Part shown: piece after piece, positions 1-10,913 of the stretch
Layout: every line of letters starts with the position of its first letter
How positions within the stretch are numbered: position 1 is the stretch's first letter
Source of the DNA: Plasmodiophora brassicae
Lineage: Eukaryota; Endomyxa; Phytomyxea; Plasmodiophorida; Plasmodiophoridae
Direction: 5' to 3'
NCBI GenBank assembly: GCA_039704465.1
Contig: JASFAU010000019.1
Coordinates: forward strand, 668,239-732,238
DNA length: 64,000 nucleotides
Notes under the pieces: model-generated
Told to the model about the DNA's origin: nothing
What the model saw: only the letters and a program-made list of their open reading frames with translations
Database searches by the model: none
Position numbers and translations under genes: made by a program

Positions 1-123
1 AGCACCGTGTGGCAGGCGACCCCGACGGGGCCGTACAGCAGCGCGTTGCGCTTCAGCCGCGACACATACGACTGCGACGCCGGCGACGCCGTCGAGCAGC
101 AGCGCCGCACGACCATCATCTGA
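1..123 (+). CDS. C-terminal end of an unrecognised protein (partial)
   Basis: Reading frame 1 is open from the first base to a TGA ending at 123 and gives about 40 residues with a natural mix of W, Y, F, C and D, unlike the Arg/Pro-rich shadows in the other frames. It would be the last exon of a plus-strand gene that begins outside the window. The downstream F-BAR gene starts about 490 bases later on the same strand. No domain is recognisable. The frame could also be open by chance, given the high GC content. Confidence 0.35.
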   Translation, partial: STVWQATPTGPYSSALRFSRDTYDCDAGDAVEQQRRTTII

Positions 124-297
124 CGACGCACAACCGCGCGCGGCGCGCGTCTGCTGTCCGCCGCCAAAATCCGAATGACGGATCGGGCCCGCCCGGCCCG
201 CCCGTCGACTCGGCAGTCTGTACGTGTAGTTCGCCACACGTCAGGGGCCCCACTGGTGGGCCGGGAACTGCGCTGCCCAGTCAGTGGCGCGGCACGG

Positions 298-412
298 CGA
301 CGAACTGCAGCGGTGCGCAGCAACGTGCGACACGGCGACGAACTGCAGCGGTGCGCAGCAACGTGCGACACGGGCGACGAACTGCAGCGGAGTGCAGCAA
401 GGTGCGACACGG
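298..412. repeat. Tandem repeat, three units of 38-39 bp
   Basis: Three head-to-tail copies of a unit beginning CGACGAACTGCAGCGG start at 298, 336 and 375. The first two are almost identical and the third has a few substitutions. The repeat lies in the gap before the F-BAR gene. Its unit is not a multiple of three, and no long biologically plausible ORF crosses it, so it is more likely a minisatellite or promoter-proximal repeat than coding. There are no unique spacers, so it is not a CRISPR array. Confidence 0.85.
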
Positions 413-608
413 CACGGACCAGGGTCCGTCGTCTGCGACGCTTGTCAACGCCCGCTGCCGCATGTTCCCCATTGCACACGCTCGGGTGGGTACCGACGTG
501 GGACTCGTCGTTCCAAGGGCGTCGTCGTCGGGGTCACGCTGACGCCCATCGCAATCGCTGCGCGCGGGCGACGCGCAGCCCGTCAGGCCGTCGGCCGCCG
601 ATCCTGCG

Positions 609-2288
609 ATGGGCGACGGCGCCGGGTCCGGCGAGACGGGCGCCGCGCCGCCGTCGTTCGTCGGCGACCTGTGGACGGACTTTGACGTGGTCGTCCGCTG
701 CTGCGAGAACGTTCGGCAGCGAACGTGCATGCGCGCGCGCGTCCCGGTGGGTCTGACGCCGGGTCGCCCCAGGGGTACAAATCCATCAACGAGCTGATCG
801 CGTTCCTGCGCGAACGCATCCGATGCGAACGGGTCCACTGCCGCAACCTGACGAAGCTGTCCCGGCGGGCGGTCGGGCAGGGCGAGTTCGGGACGCTGGC
901 GTCGGCCATCGACCGCCTCCGCGTCGACGTTGTCCAAGGTACCCGCCAACGTCGGCTGCGCTGTGTTTACCCCGGCGGTGCACCTGACGCGGCGTGCAGG
1001 CGCCAACGAACGCCTGTCGTATTCGTCGAGCCTCGAAACGGACGTGCTGCCCGAGCTGGCGGAAATGAAGGACCTGTACGAGAAGGTGAACGGCAAGCTG
1101 ATCCAGGAAGGGCGGCGCGTCACGAAGGTGACAAGGCGCGGCTGTGCCGTCCCGCAAGGCCATCCCGCGCCGCTGACGCCGACCCACGTAGGCCCTGATG
1201 GATGCCCGCGATCGCATGCACCGCAAGGCGGATTCGGACCATGCCGAATCGGCGTCGTCGTCGACGACCGTCGCCTTCTTCCGGGCCAAGTTCAAGCCGG
1301 CCAAGTCGGACGACGACGGCGGGGCGGGCGTCGCGCGCCACCTGAAACAGGCCGAATCCATCTACACCGACGTCATGATCAGCGTCCTCGAGGGCGTCCA
1401 GTCGAACGGTACCGGACGTGTGTGCCACCCCGCGATGTCGTCGTTGCGGTCTGAACCGGCGATCGCAGAGGAGGCGCGGATCCGCTGCTTCCGGGCGGCG
1501 CTGAGGAAGATTGTCGTCTTCGAGACGTCGCTGGTCGCGAACCGGTCCTGTGCGCTCCGCCCCCTGCGTGTTGCCCATCGGTGGCCGGATGCGTCTAACG
1601 CTGTCGACAGACGACATGAAGGACATGGCGGCGGTGATGGAGGGCGTCGACCACACCGAGGTCCTGCAGCGGTTCATCGCGTCCGTCAGATCGCAGCACC
1701 ACCAGCGCCCAGCGAGCCCGTCGCTGACCGCCCTGGCCCGCGACGTCGTCCAGGTCCTGCCGGGCGCCCTGGCGACCGGCCAGATCGACCCAGCGTGGTC
1801 GAGCGCCGTCCACGACGCCCACCAGCAATGGAAGGCACGGTACGAGACGCGTCCGGTGCTGGGCGCGCGGTTCGGTCTGATGTCGGGCCAGCATGCCGGC
1901 GGCGCCCAGGGACCCGACGCCGGACGAAGCCGAACAGATCAGGGTGATTGCCGGCATCGTGCACAGCTGTCGGTCGGTGCAGGTGGACGTCGTCCTGTCG
2001 CCCGACGTGTTCGCCACGGCGGCCACCGCGTTCCGTCTCGTCGTCGCCGCCCTGCTGGAAAGCAACCAGTTCCCGCTCGTGGCCGACCTGCTCGACATCG
2101 CCGCCAGGGTACGCGCCCAGGACGACGCGCGCACGCCCATGACGACCGCCATCGTCGAGTCGGACGAATGCGGCCGCCGCCTGGACCTGTTCCGGGTCTG
2201 GCAGGCGACCGTCGACGTCGTCACGCGCCCGTCCAGCGGCGGCGACGACGTCGCGTCCTCCGCCGCCGTATCCGACCAGGGCACATAA
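609..2288 (+). CDS. F-BAR domain protein
   Basis: Model: 609-710, 773-938, 1000-1127, 1192-1408, 1469-1549, 1611-1839, 1892-2288; 439 residues; all junctions are GT/AG and phase-consistent. Exon 1 opens with a short leader then LWTDFDVVVRCCEN, followed across intron 1 by INELIAFLRERIRCER and a helical run. This matches the start of an F-BAR (FCH) domain, which dimerises into a curved helical module binding membranes and links endocytosis or cytokinesis to actin. The F-BAR helices continue to about residue 240 (ARHLKQAESIYTDVMISVLE). The C-terminal 190 residues are helical and unassigned. No SH3 or RhoGAP domain is seen. F-BAR proteins are normally cytosolic and recruited to membranes. The start is the first ATG giving the FCH motif; an upstream exon cannot be excluded. 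Confidence 0.75.
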
Positions 2289-2429
2289 ACACAGATCGGG
2301 AAGGGGGCGACAAAGCTGGCCGATGCCCTTCAGGAGGAGCGGGAGGGGTACCCGGTGGCGATCGCACCTACCTTAGGGGCGGGCGGGTAGATCGCTCTCT
2401 CGCGCGCGCGCACGTTGGACACACCACTC

Positions 2430-5400
2430 ATGTGGGCGACGCTCGTCGTACTGCTGCTGGGCGTCGGCGGCGGCGCGTCCGCCGTTGACGTGCGCCTGGG
2501 GGCGTCCCCGTCGACTGCGACAGTGGCGCGGGCCCTGCTGGCGCAGTACGTCGCCGACGCCGTCCCGCTGCCGTCCGACAACATCACGATGGCGACGCTC
2601 GTCGGCAACGTCACCGCCTGGGCCGCCGGGCGCGTCGTCGACGTCGTCCTCGACCTGCAGCCGGCGTACGAGCCGGCGCCGACGCCGCCCGGGTTCCAGG
2701 CGATCCCGTTCGCCTGGCAGCCGATCGCCATCGTGTACAACGTGCCGGGCGTGTCGCAGCGCCTGGCGCTGTCGCTCGCGACGCTCCGGGCCATCTTCGC
2801 GGGCAACGCCACGACCTGGGACGATGCGCGGGTCGTCGCCGACAACCCGGGCGTGGCGCTGCCGAGCGCCCAGCGCATCGCCGCCGTCGTCGTCCCCGCC
2901 GAGCTGGCCGCCGGGTTCGCCCAGTTCCTGCAGGTGCCGTCGCTGAACGGGACGACGACCGCGGCGGCCGGCGGCGCCAGCGTCGTCGCCGGCACCGCCT
3001 ACGCCATCGGCTTCGCCGACCTGGACAGCGCCACCCGGGCCAATCTATCCGTCGCCGCGTTCCGGTCAGTGACGCGACACGCGCGTTGGCATTGGGGGTC
3101 AAGGCCCTGACCCAGCCCGCTCCACCAGGAACGCTGTCGGCCTCACGGTCACGCCCGACGACCTGGACGCGTCGCCCGACGGGTCCACGGCCGTCGTCGA
3201 CCGCGCCATGATCTGCGCCTACCCGATCCTGTCGACGGTCGTGCTGGCGTTCCCGACCGCGTTCGACAGCTGCGCCGTCGCCGACGAGGTCGTCCGGTTC
3301 GCCCACTGGGTGCTGTCCAGGACCGGCGCCGGCCAGCTGGGCGCCGTCGTCGCCCACGACGTCAGCGGCGTCACCGTGATGGACGGCGCCAGGGCGATCG
3401 CGCCCGGCGCCAGGGCCATCACGGCCGTCACCTGCGCCTCTGCGTACGTGAACAAACCGCCTCCCACGTCGTCGTCACGCTGACGACGCGCCCAACGCAG
3501 GTCGCATTCTGTCTTCCAGAACGTCCTGCAGACGAAACGATGCCCGGTGGGGTCGCAGCTGCTGATCGCGCCCGCCCCCGACGACGCCGTCGTCCTGGCC
3601 GCGAACGCCCTCGGCGCGGGCGTCGTGTATCCCGGTAGGCGGGCTGCCGTTGGCATTCGACGACGTTGCTGAGGCAGCGGCAGAGTACACGTGCTCGGTC
3701 TGCCTGCCCGGGTTCTTCGACGTCGACGGGCGCGGCCTGGCGTGCACGGCGTGCCCGACGGGCGTGACGTGCCCGGGCGGGAGCACCGTCGTCGTGCAAC
3801 GCGGGTACTGGGGCATCATCCGGCCGCCCGACAGCCGCCCGGCGTCCCTGGCGAACGTGTCGTCGCTGTTCGTCATGCCCTGCGAGTTCAACCGGGACTC
3901 GTGCTGCCCGACGGGGCACTGCGAGATCGGCGCCGGCGTCGTCGACGGGCAGACGACGGCGTGCCAGGACGGGTTCATGGGCATCACCTGCTACCAGTGC
4001 GGCGCCAGCAAGGGCCAGTGGAACAACCAGTGCTGGGACTGCGACCGGTACGCCCACGGGTGGATCGCCGCCCTGTTCGTCGTCGTCGCCTTCGTCGCCG
4101 TCATCGCCATCGCCCTGGTGGCGCTGTTCGTCCCGCAGAACAGCGAGCGGGTCTCGTTCGAGACGATGCTGTTCCACTACGAGATCGGCGCGCGCATGCT
4201 CCAGCTGAACGCGTTCTGGTCGGGCGCCGCCGTCCGCACGCCCGAGAACGAATTCCTGGGCACGCTGATCCAGGCGCGCAACCTGGACGACACGCTCCTG
4301 CTGCTGCCGGTCGCGTCCTGCAGGATCGTCGGCGACCTGCAACGCCAGCTCGCCATCCTGCTCATGCCCGGCTTCTACCTGTTCATGCCCGCCGTCCTGA
4401 TCGTCGTGGCCGGCGTCCCCTGGCTGCGCGCCAAGAAGTTCCGCTTCGACTGGGCGCAGCGCTCCAGCAACGACTTCAGCGCCGGCGACGACCTCGTCCA
4501 CCCCGACAGGTAGGGGCAGGCGTGCCCGCACCCCCCGCACCCGCCCTGATGACACGCGGACACGCCGGCAGGCACAGCGCGTTCCTGAGGACGATCCTGA
4601 CGAACGCGACGCTGCGCCTGGTGCTGGTGGCCAGCACGCCGCTGATCCACCGGTCGCTGAGCCTGATGAAGTGCGTCCGGCTGATCGGCACGTCCGAGAT
4701 GGTGATCGCGATCCTGCCCGGCGAGCAGTGCATGACGCCGACGCACGTCTCGCTGATGTCGGTGTCGGCCGTGCTCCTGTTCATCTTCGTGGTCGCCGTC
4801 CCCGTCTGGGTGCACCGCCTGATCGGGCAGGGCGAGCACATCCTGAACTCGCAGCTGCCCCGGTACAACATGCTCGGGCACCTGCGCCGGCGGTACCGCG
4901 ACGGCATGACCGCCTGGGTCGTCGTCGACTACGGCCTCGAGCGCGTCTTCCTCCTCGTCCTGCTCGTGTTCGTGCCCACGTCGGCGAACACCATGTCGCT
5001 GCCGCTGTCCATGGGCACGGCCCTCATGGCCATCCTCTACGTTCGTACGCAGTGCCTGCCGTACGCCCATCACGCCGGTACGATCGCGTTGGGGACCGTC
5101 GCTGGCGGCTGGGTCGCCCCGCTGACACACACTGTGGGCAGACAACATGCTGAAGTTCTTCTCGTTCGCGTCGCTCGTCGGCATCTGCTCGATCGGGATC
5201 ATACAGCAGAGCGTGCAGGGCAGGCAGAACGGGACGTACTACACCGTGCTGGCGTTTATCGTCCTCCTGCTGGCCTGCCCGGTCATATGCGTCGTCATCG
5301 CCGTCCGACAGCTCCTGCACCGGCATCGCGTCGTCAGGCGCCGGGTCGGGCCGAGCAAACAGGCGCCCACCATTGTCCCGTCGACGCGGTCCACGAACAA

Positions 5401-5449
5401 ACGCGCCAGCATCTCGGTCTCGCTGCACCACTCCATGCGCAACACCTGA
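2430..5449 (+). CDS. PstS-like domain / Cys-rich / multi-TM receptor-like protein
   Basis: Model: 2430-3064, 3129-3443, 3501-3634, 3678-4509, 4572-5077, 5142-5449; 909 residues, all phases consistent. The ATG at 2430 begins a signal peptide (MWATLVVLLLGVGGGASA). Residues about 22-340 look like the periplasmic phosphate-binding fold of bacterial PstS: IPFAWQPIAIVYNVPG, then LATLRAIFAGNATTWDDARV, and later RAMICAYPILSTVVLAF with FAHWVLS. Residues about 366-483 are Cys-rich with CxxC pairs resembling TNFR/EGF-like stalks. TM1 is near 490-512, followed by roughly six more hydrophobic segments and a short basic tail. This suggests a plasma-membrane sensor with an extracellular solute-binding domain. 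Whether it binds phosphate is not shown. A weaker alternative donor at 3448 breaks the frame used here. Confidence 0.8.
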
Positions 5450-5998
5450 CGTCCCCGTCGACGACGACGACGACGTCATACCTCTAAACCACCCTAGACA
5501 CTTCCCGAATTGTGTCAATGCTGGTTCACGTTCCGTTGCACCGCCCAGACGGCCCGCTGCCGCTCACAACCACGAGTTGACAAGGGCCCGCGCCTCTGGG
5601 GATGATGGGAACCCGATTGCCCGGCTACAGAGACGACTACCACAGTGCACCCTGTTTATTCCGGACGTGTCGTCGACCCTGGGTCATGCCCGCGCCTTCC
5701 TGGGCGCGGTGGTGCTTGACGCGGGCGCTGGATCCAGCGCACCACCCTCGGACGATCGATCGCGAACCAGCGATCCCCATTGCATGATTGACCGGTGGGT
5801 CTACGCGGATTAATCTGATCGACGACCATCGCTTCCTGTGGATCAATCACCTGGGACGCCGGGATCGACGAAGCCGGTCGGAACACCTGCCCGGACGCCA
5901 GACTGATTTGTCGCCTATTTGCCAGAAGCCGCCTAAACGCCAACTATCAACGCACAAGCCTTCTATCAGCAGTACTCGAATCGGGAACACTGTAAAAC

Positions 5999-6382
5999 AT
6001 GGCCATGTCCAAGAACCACAAGATCATCATTGCCGTCGTGGTGTCGGTGCTGGTCCTGACCGGTCTCGGTGTTGGGCTCTACTTCGCGTTGAGGCCGACC
6101 CCGGCCGTCAAGGAAATGGAGGACATCGTGCAGCGTGCCAAGAATGTCAAGGCGGACGACAAGCCGGGGCTGGAAGCGATCAAGAAGGACTACATGGCAT
6201 GGCATAAGAAATACGATGAGGACAAATTCAAGAACATGTCCTCCAAAGACCAGGACAAGATTGATGAACTCAGGAAGGAGTACGCAGCCGCAATGCCGCG
6301 TCATGAACCACAGGGCGGCGACGACGCCGGCGTTCTTGGCAGGCTGCAGAACATGATTGGTGTCGGCAAGCAGGATGAATAA
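5999..6382 (+). CDS. Small single-TM protein, copy 1
   Basis: This intronless ORF of 127 residues starts at MAMSKNHK. Residues 8-30 form one strong TM helix (IIIAVVVSVLVLTGLGVGLY). The rest is a charged, helical, Lys/Asp-rich domain with KEMEDIVQRAKNV and SSKDQDKIDELRKEY, ending in a Gly-rich tail. The N-terminal anchor with a basic stretch before it could be a signal anchor. No known family is recognised. A paralogue of 125 residues lies at 8064-8441 and a degenerate third copy at about 20013-20190. Differences between copies 1 and 2 are mostly substitutions that keep the frame, which supports a real protein. Confidence 0.7.
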   Translation: MAMSKNHKIIIAVVVSVLVLTGLGVGLYFALRPTPAVKEMEDIVQRAKNVKADDKPGLEAIKKDYMAWHKKYDEDKFKNMSSKDQDKIDELRKEYAAAMPRHEPQGGDDAGVLGRLQNMIGVGKQDE

Positions 6383-6789
6383 ACCGGGCTGGTCTGCCTT
6401 CGCAGGAAGTACCACTATCGCAATGCCATAATAACGCGATTGCTGGATTTGCACTTACCGGAAACGATTCGCTGTTGAGTCGCACCTGGCCAGGCAGTGA
6501 ATGCGTCCGCCGTCCTGTGATTCGTATTCCATTTGTCAGCGCAGACCCCCTTGATCTCGGCCCTGCATACGAAGGCTGTCATAACGGGGGCCGTTGCGAC
6601 CGCCGTCCACGACAAGAGCCTTGTCGTCGAGCGGGCATTCACCTGACCAGGGCACAATGTCACCATCGGCGCCCGATCAGGGTTCGTACGCCATTACAGC
6701 GACACAATGCAATGTCCATAGACAAAGGGCGAGGAGAACCATCTTTCGCCTCTTATGTGTATCGACGCGAACGTCCCCGTGTCGCTTCA

Positions 6790-7515
6790 TCATCGGATGC
6801 AGTTGATCCAGTAGGACGGGTACTGTCGTTGCGGGTGGAGGTTATTCAGCAGTATGGGACAGACGACCAAGGTGCAGGCGCTGATTAGGACGGGTTGCAG
6901 GACGTAGTAGAATCCGAGAGACCGCACGTGATGGCTCCCAATCACAGCCGTCAGCGCCGTCGCCCTCGCCGGTGGATGGGTTGTCCCCGTCAGTGCCATC
7001 AGGGCGATCGTGGCCCCGATAGTCGCAGGACCCGACAGCCAGATCGCGGATTCAGGCGAGGCTTTCGCCACCGCGACCCCAACCAGGCCTGACACTGAAC
7101 ACGAACTGTCATTGAACGTTACCACGTCCAGCGGAACCGCATGCGGCGTACACGTGCGCCCTAGGATATGACGGCGATCGCCAGGCCGACCGATACGGGA
7201 CCCGCCAGCCATAACATTGACTCGGGCACGACCATCGTGATCGCCACACCGACCGCAGCGGACGCTACGCGCAGCGGTCAGAACCAGTCGTTGTCGGAAG
7301 ATCAGACATCGCCTACGAGCATGCCCCGCGACGACGTTCGTCGGCTGAGCCATGGGCGACTCGATCGCATGGTACACCAGGACGGAGCTGGCGCCAAACG
7401 ACCCCAGCAGCAACTCGACGTCCTGGAGGTTATCCAGTGACTCCCGGTTGATGTTGAAGACGACGACGAGCGACACGAATGCGATGGCTGTGGAGTACGC
7501 CGTATGCAACCTAGC
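6790..7515 (-). pseudogene. HPP membrane protein, truncated and chimeric copy
   Basis: Read on the minus strand, the upper half (about 7509-7180) matches the N-terminal part of the intact HPP gene at 8983-9700, including LLLGSFGASSVLVYHAIESP and the intron start, but the first 40 or so codons are missing. After the intron, the frame that should continue runs into TAG near 7166. The lower half (about 7130-6800) encodes a second, more diverged HPP segment, with VGVAVAKASPESAIWLSGP, then TTHPPARATALTAV where the intact gene has TTHPPGGATALTAV. It looks like two HPP copies fused by deletion. One minus-strand ORF happens to run through both halves if the intron is ignored. Confidence 0.65.
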
Positions 7516-7568
7516 TTGTTTATTCCTTTATAATCATACAGAATTTCCTCGACCCTACACTGATTGTG

Positions 7569-9600
7569 TCAACGCTGGTTCACGTTCCGTTGCACTGCCC
7601 CGACGCCCCTGACCGAAGGGTTCGGAAGTCGCGTTGTGAGCGGCGCTGTCGCCACCGCCACGAGTTGACCAAGGGGCCGCCTCTGGGGCTTGGAACCCCG
7701 ATTGTCGGGTACAGAGACCGACCACCACGGTTCACCCTGTTTATTCCGGACGCGTCGTCGACCCTGGGTCATGTCCGCGCCTTCCTGGGCGCGGTGGTGC
7801 TTGACGCGGGCGCTGGATCCAGCGCACCACCCTCGGACGATCGATCGCGAACCAGCGATCCCCGTTGCATGATTGACCGGCGGGTCTACGCGGATTAATC
7901 TGATCGACGACCATCGCTTCCTGTGGATCAATCCAGGGACGCCGGGATCGACGACGCCGGTCGGAACACCTGCCCGGACGCCAGACTGATTTGTCGCCTA
8001 TTTGCCAGAAGCCGCCTAAACGCCAACTATCAACGCATACTCGAATCGGGGACACTGTAAATCATGGCCATGTCCAAGAACCACAAGATCATCATTGCCG
8101 TCGTGGTGTCGGTGCTGGTCCTGACCGGTCTCGGTGTTGGACTCTACTTCGCGTTGAGGACGACGACACCGGCCGTCAAGGAACTGGAAGACATCGTGCA
8201 GCGTGCCAAGAATGTCAAGGCGGACGACAAGCCGGAGCTGGAAGCGATCAAGAAGGACTACGGGGCATGGCAAGAGAAATACGATGCGGACAAGATCAAG
8301 AACATGTCCTCCAAAGACCAGGACAAGATTGATGAACTCGGGAAGGAGTACACGGACGCGATGTCGCGCCATGAACCACAGGGCGGCGCCGGCGTTCTCG
8401 GCAGGCTGCAGAACATGCTTCCTGGCGGCAATAAGGAATAAACTGTGGAGCTGGTCTGCCGTCGCAGGAAGTGCTACTATCGCAATGCCATAATATGCGA
8501 TTGCTGGATTTGCACTTCCCGAGTAACATTCAGCTGTTGCCTGGCCAGGGCCAGGCAGCGAATGCGTCCTTCGTCCTGAGACTCGTATTCCATGGCCACC
8601 ATTGGTGACCAACGTCAGGGCAGACCCCCCTGATCTCGGGCCTGCATACTAAGGCTGTCATCACAGGGCCCGTTGCGACCGACGTCCAGGACAAGAGCCT
8701 TTCCGTAGAGAGGGCCTTCACCTGCCCAGGGCACAGTGTGATCACCGGCGCCCGATCAGGATTCGTACGCAACTACAGCGACATGAGGCAATGTCCATAG
8801 ACAAAGGGCGAGGAGAACCATCTTTCGTCTCTCATGCGCGGCACGCGATCGATCGCCACGTACTCGCGCGCACAAGAAGATATCTCGTCCAGTTATGCAC
8901 CATGGTGCGCTCGCCCCCATCGGAACGTTATTGGCCGCAGACACAGGCCTGCGCGGGGGTGACCACGTCGGCCTCGTATGGTTTATGCTTTGCCTTGTGA
9001 ACCGTCGGTTCGCTGCCGGCGCACCTGATTGACCCAGTACAACGGATACTGTCGCTGCGGGTGAAGGTTATTGAGCAGGACGGCGCAGATGACCATGGCG
9101 ACGGCGCCGGTGAGGACAGGTTGCAGGACGTAGTAGAACCCCAGGGAACGCAGGTGGTCACTGCCGATGACGGCCGTCAGTGCGGTGGCGCCCCCTGGCG
9201 GATGCGTCGTGTTCGTCAGCGCCATGACGGCGATCGCCAGGCCGACCGACACGGGACCCGCCAGCCATAGCATCGACTCGGGCACGACCATTGCGATCGC
9301 CACACCGACCACAGCGGACACTACGCGCAGCGGTCAGAACCAGTCGTTGTCGGAAGATCAGACATCGCCTACGGGCATGCCCCGCGACGACGTTCATCGG
9401 CTGAGCCATGGGCGACTCGATCGCATGGTACACCAGGACGGAGCTGGCGCCGAACGACCCCAGCAGCAGCTCGACGTCCTGGAGGTTATCCAGCGACTCC
9501 CGGTTGATGTTGAAGACGACGACGAGCGATACGATCGCGATGGCTGTGGAGTACGCCGTATGCTGCCATGGGGCGGGTGCAGGGCTGTCCCGGTGTGCCC
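7569..9600. repeat. Second copy of the ~2 kb tandem duplication
   Basis: This is the counterpart of the segment from 5515. The order is the same: leader, small TM gene (plus strand), shared spacer and HPP gene (minus strand). This copy keeps the complete HPP gene, so it is the better guide to the ancestral unit. Confidence 0.8.
8064..8441 (+). CDS. Small single-TM protein, copy 2
   Basis: This is a paralogue of the protein at 5999-6382, 125 residues, starting at the equivalent ATG (MAMSKNHK). The TM helix (residues 8-30) is identical. The cytosolic or lumenal domain differs at scattered positions (KELEDIVQRAKNV, SSKDQDKIDELGKEY) and by small in-frame indels. The upstream 150 bases are almost the same as in copy 1, so promoter and leader were duplicated too. 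Function unknown. Retention of an open frame in two copies suggests both may be expressed. Confidence 0.7.
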   Translation: MAMSKNHKIIIAVVVSVLVLTGLGVGLYFALRTTTPAVKELEDIVQRAKNVKADDKPELEAIKKDYGAWQEKYDADKIKNMSSKDQDKIDELGKEYTDAMSRHEPQGGAGVLGRLQNMLPGGNKE

Positions 9601-9700
9601 CGGCTAGCTTCCGGAGGTACCCGCTGACGAACCCCGCTGGGGCCGTCGGAGGAGGATCCGCATGCGCTTCCAGGCTAGCAGGGTCCGACTCGACGGCCAT
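8983..9700 (-). CDS. HPP family integral membrane protein
   Basis: Minus-strand model: 9700-9373 and 9320-8983, one 52-base intron; 221 residues. The protein has a polar N-terminus with a Pro-rich run, then four hydrophobic segments. It carries the HPP signature in NTTHPPGGATALTAVIGSD, preceded by LLGSFGASSVLVYHAIESP and followed by RSLGFYYVLQPVLTGAV and LLNNLHPQRQYP. HPP proteins are four-TM membrane proteins found in bacteria, plastids, fungi and protists; some transport nitrite. The start chosen is MAVESDPA at 9700; an in-frame Met 31 codons upstream is possible. The gene is followed on the minus-strand side by the damaged copy at 6790-7515 and preceded by the CBS gene. Confidence 0.8.
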
Positions 9701-9871
9701 CGTACGACCTGCTCGACTACCGCGGTCGTGCCTGCAAGGGGCACGAGACCGATCGTCACACGCGCCCTGAACGGAAATATCTCGCCCATCCATCTCCCTG
9801 CCCCTGGCCTACGTGAACCCGCAGCAAACACGCAACGGTGAACGCCGCCGACGATACGCGAACCGAGTTAA

Positions 9872-10913
9872 TTACTCTTTGACGGGCGATGGGTCGAACT
9901 TCAGCAGGACGTTCATGATGTCCGTTAGTGTGACGAGGCCATCCGGCTTGCCGCTCGGCGCCTGCAGCCAGATGTGGTGCAGGTGTGTATTCGCCATGCG
10001 CGCCATCAGTACGCCGATCGTCTCCGTCGCCGATACGGATACGGGCTTCAGCGATTCCGGCGACCGCGCCTTCAGCACGTCGACGATCTTGACGTTCAGC
10101 AGGTCAATGATCTCGGTGCCTGCCAGCGCTCAGCGCGACGACGCGCAAGACAGGGATGGACGGGCCGGGCCATACCGATGCCACGAAGGTCGGATGGCGA
10201 GAAATTGCCAACGAGGTGCTGGTCGCCGTCGACAATCGCAAGACAGGATACGCTCTTCTGCGCCATGATGTTGATCGCGTCCTTCAGCGTCTGACTGGCC
10301 TTGACGTGACACGGCGACTTGGAGGCGAACCCTGGCGGCCGCCGTTAGGTAAACGTGGCGAGAACGCGCGACAGCCATTGCTACCTAGGTCGGCGAGTTG
10401 CGTGTTCGCGAACGGCGCCAGGTCGGCAGCGTCGTACAGGTGCGACGAGACGAACCGGTTGATATCGGACTGGGACACGACGCTGTACGACGGGGAGGAT
10501 CCCGGGTGCCCAGTGACAATGCAGCGGTGCAGGCGACCGACCGATGACAGGAACTCGATGGCGTCGATGATGTGGCTGCGCGATTCGATCTGCAGCGGTG
10601 GCGACGCGGCGAACGCCATGACATCGGCCATGGTGGAGGCCAGGAAGGCGCGCGGGTCCGCCTGGGCGGACAGGTACCGCAGCAGGTCGTGGTAGGACAC
10701 GATCCCGATCCATTCCATGGCGTTGTCGATGGATTTGTGCGGGCGCGTCACTGGCGCCGACAGGACGCGGTTCGTCATGAACAGCTCGATCGCCGCCTTC
10801 ACCGTCGAGAACTGGTGCAGCGTCGCGATCTTCCGGTCGGCCGGGATCGCCTCCGACACGGTCCGCTGCAGGAGCGCGTCCAGCGGCCCGAACGCGGCAT
10901 GCTTGGCCGACAT
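9872..10913 (-). CDS. Four-CBS-domain protein (AMPK-gamma / SDS23 / PV42-like)
   Basis: Minus-strand model: 10913-10385, 10331-10176, 10119-9872; 310 residues; introns 53 and 56 bases. Four CBS units in order: SAPVTRP...WIGIVSYHDLLRYL; the PSYSVVSQSDINRFV unit; SVSCLAIVDGDQHLVGNFSP followed by SDLRG; and a last unit ending DGLVTLTDIMNVLLKF. Tandem CBS domains bind adenosine nucleotides. Four in a soluble protein of this size, with the FSPSDLRG-type motif, is the arrangement of AMPK gamma, yeast Sds23 and plant PV42/CBSX6. No kinase or transporter domain is attached. Exon 2 uses the acceptor that keeps the frame (GFASKSPCHVKASQTLKD); a nearer AG breaks it. The gene is next to, but not fused with, the HPP gene. 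Confidence 0.8.

Larger units (their letters stand above)
5515..7540. repeat. First copy of a ~2 kb tandemly duplicated segment
   Basis: The stretch starting TCAATGCTGGTTCACGTTCC is repeated from about 7569 (TCAACGCTGGTTCACGTTCC). Both copies hold the same leader, the small one-TM gene, a shared downstream block (ATGTCCATAGACAAAGGGCG) and an HPP gene on the opposite strand. The copies differ by point changes and small indels. The HPP gene of this copy is damaged and that of the second copy is intact. Confidence 0.8.

Noticed and set aside
298..412. CRISPR-like array
   Set aside because: Direct head-to-tail units without spacers in a eukaryotic intergenic region.
3691..5487. Long plus-strand ORF of almost 600 codons
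   Set aside because: Arg/Pro/His-rich shadow of the receptor gene in another frame; it runs across four introns of a phase-consistent model.
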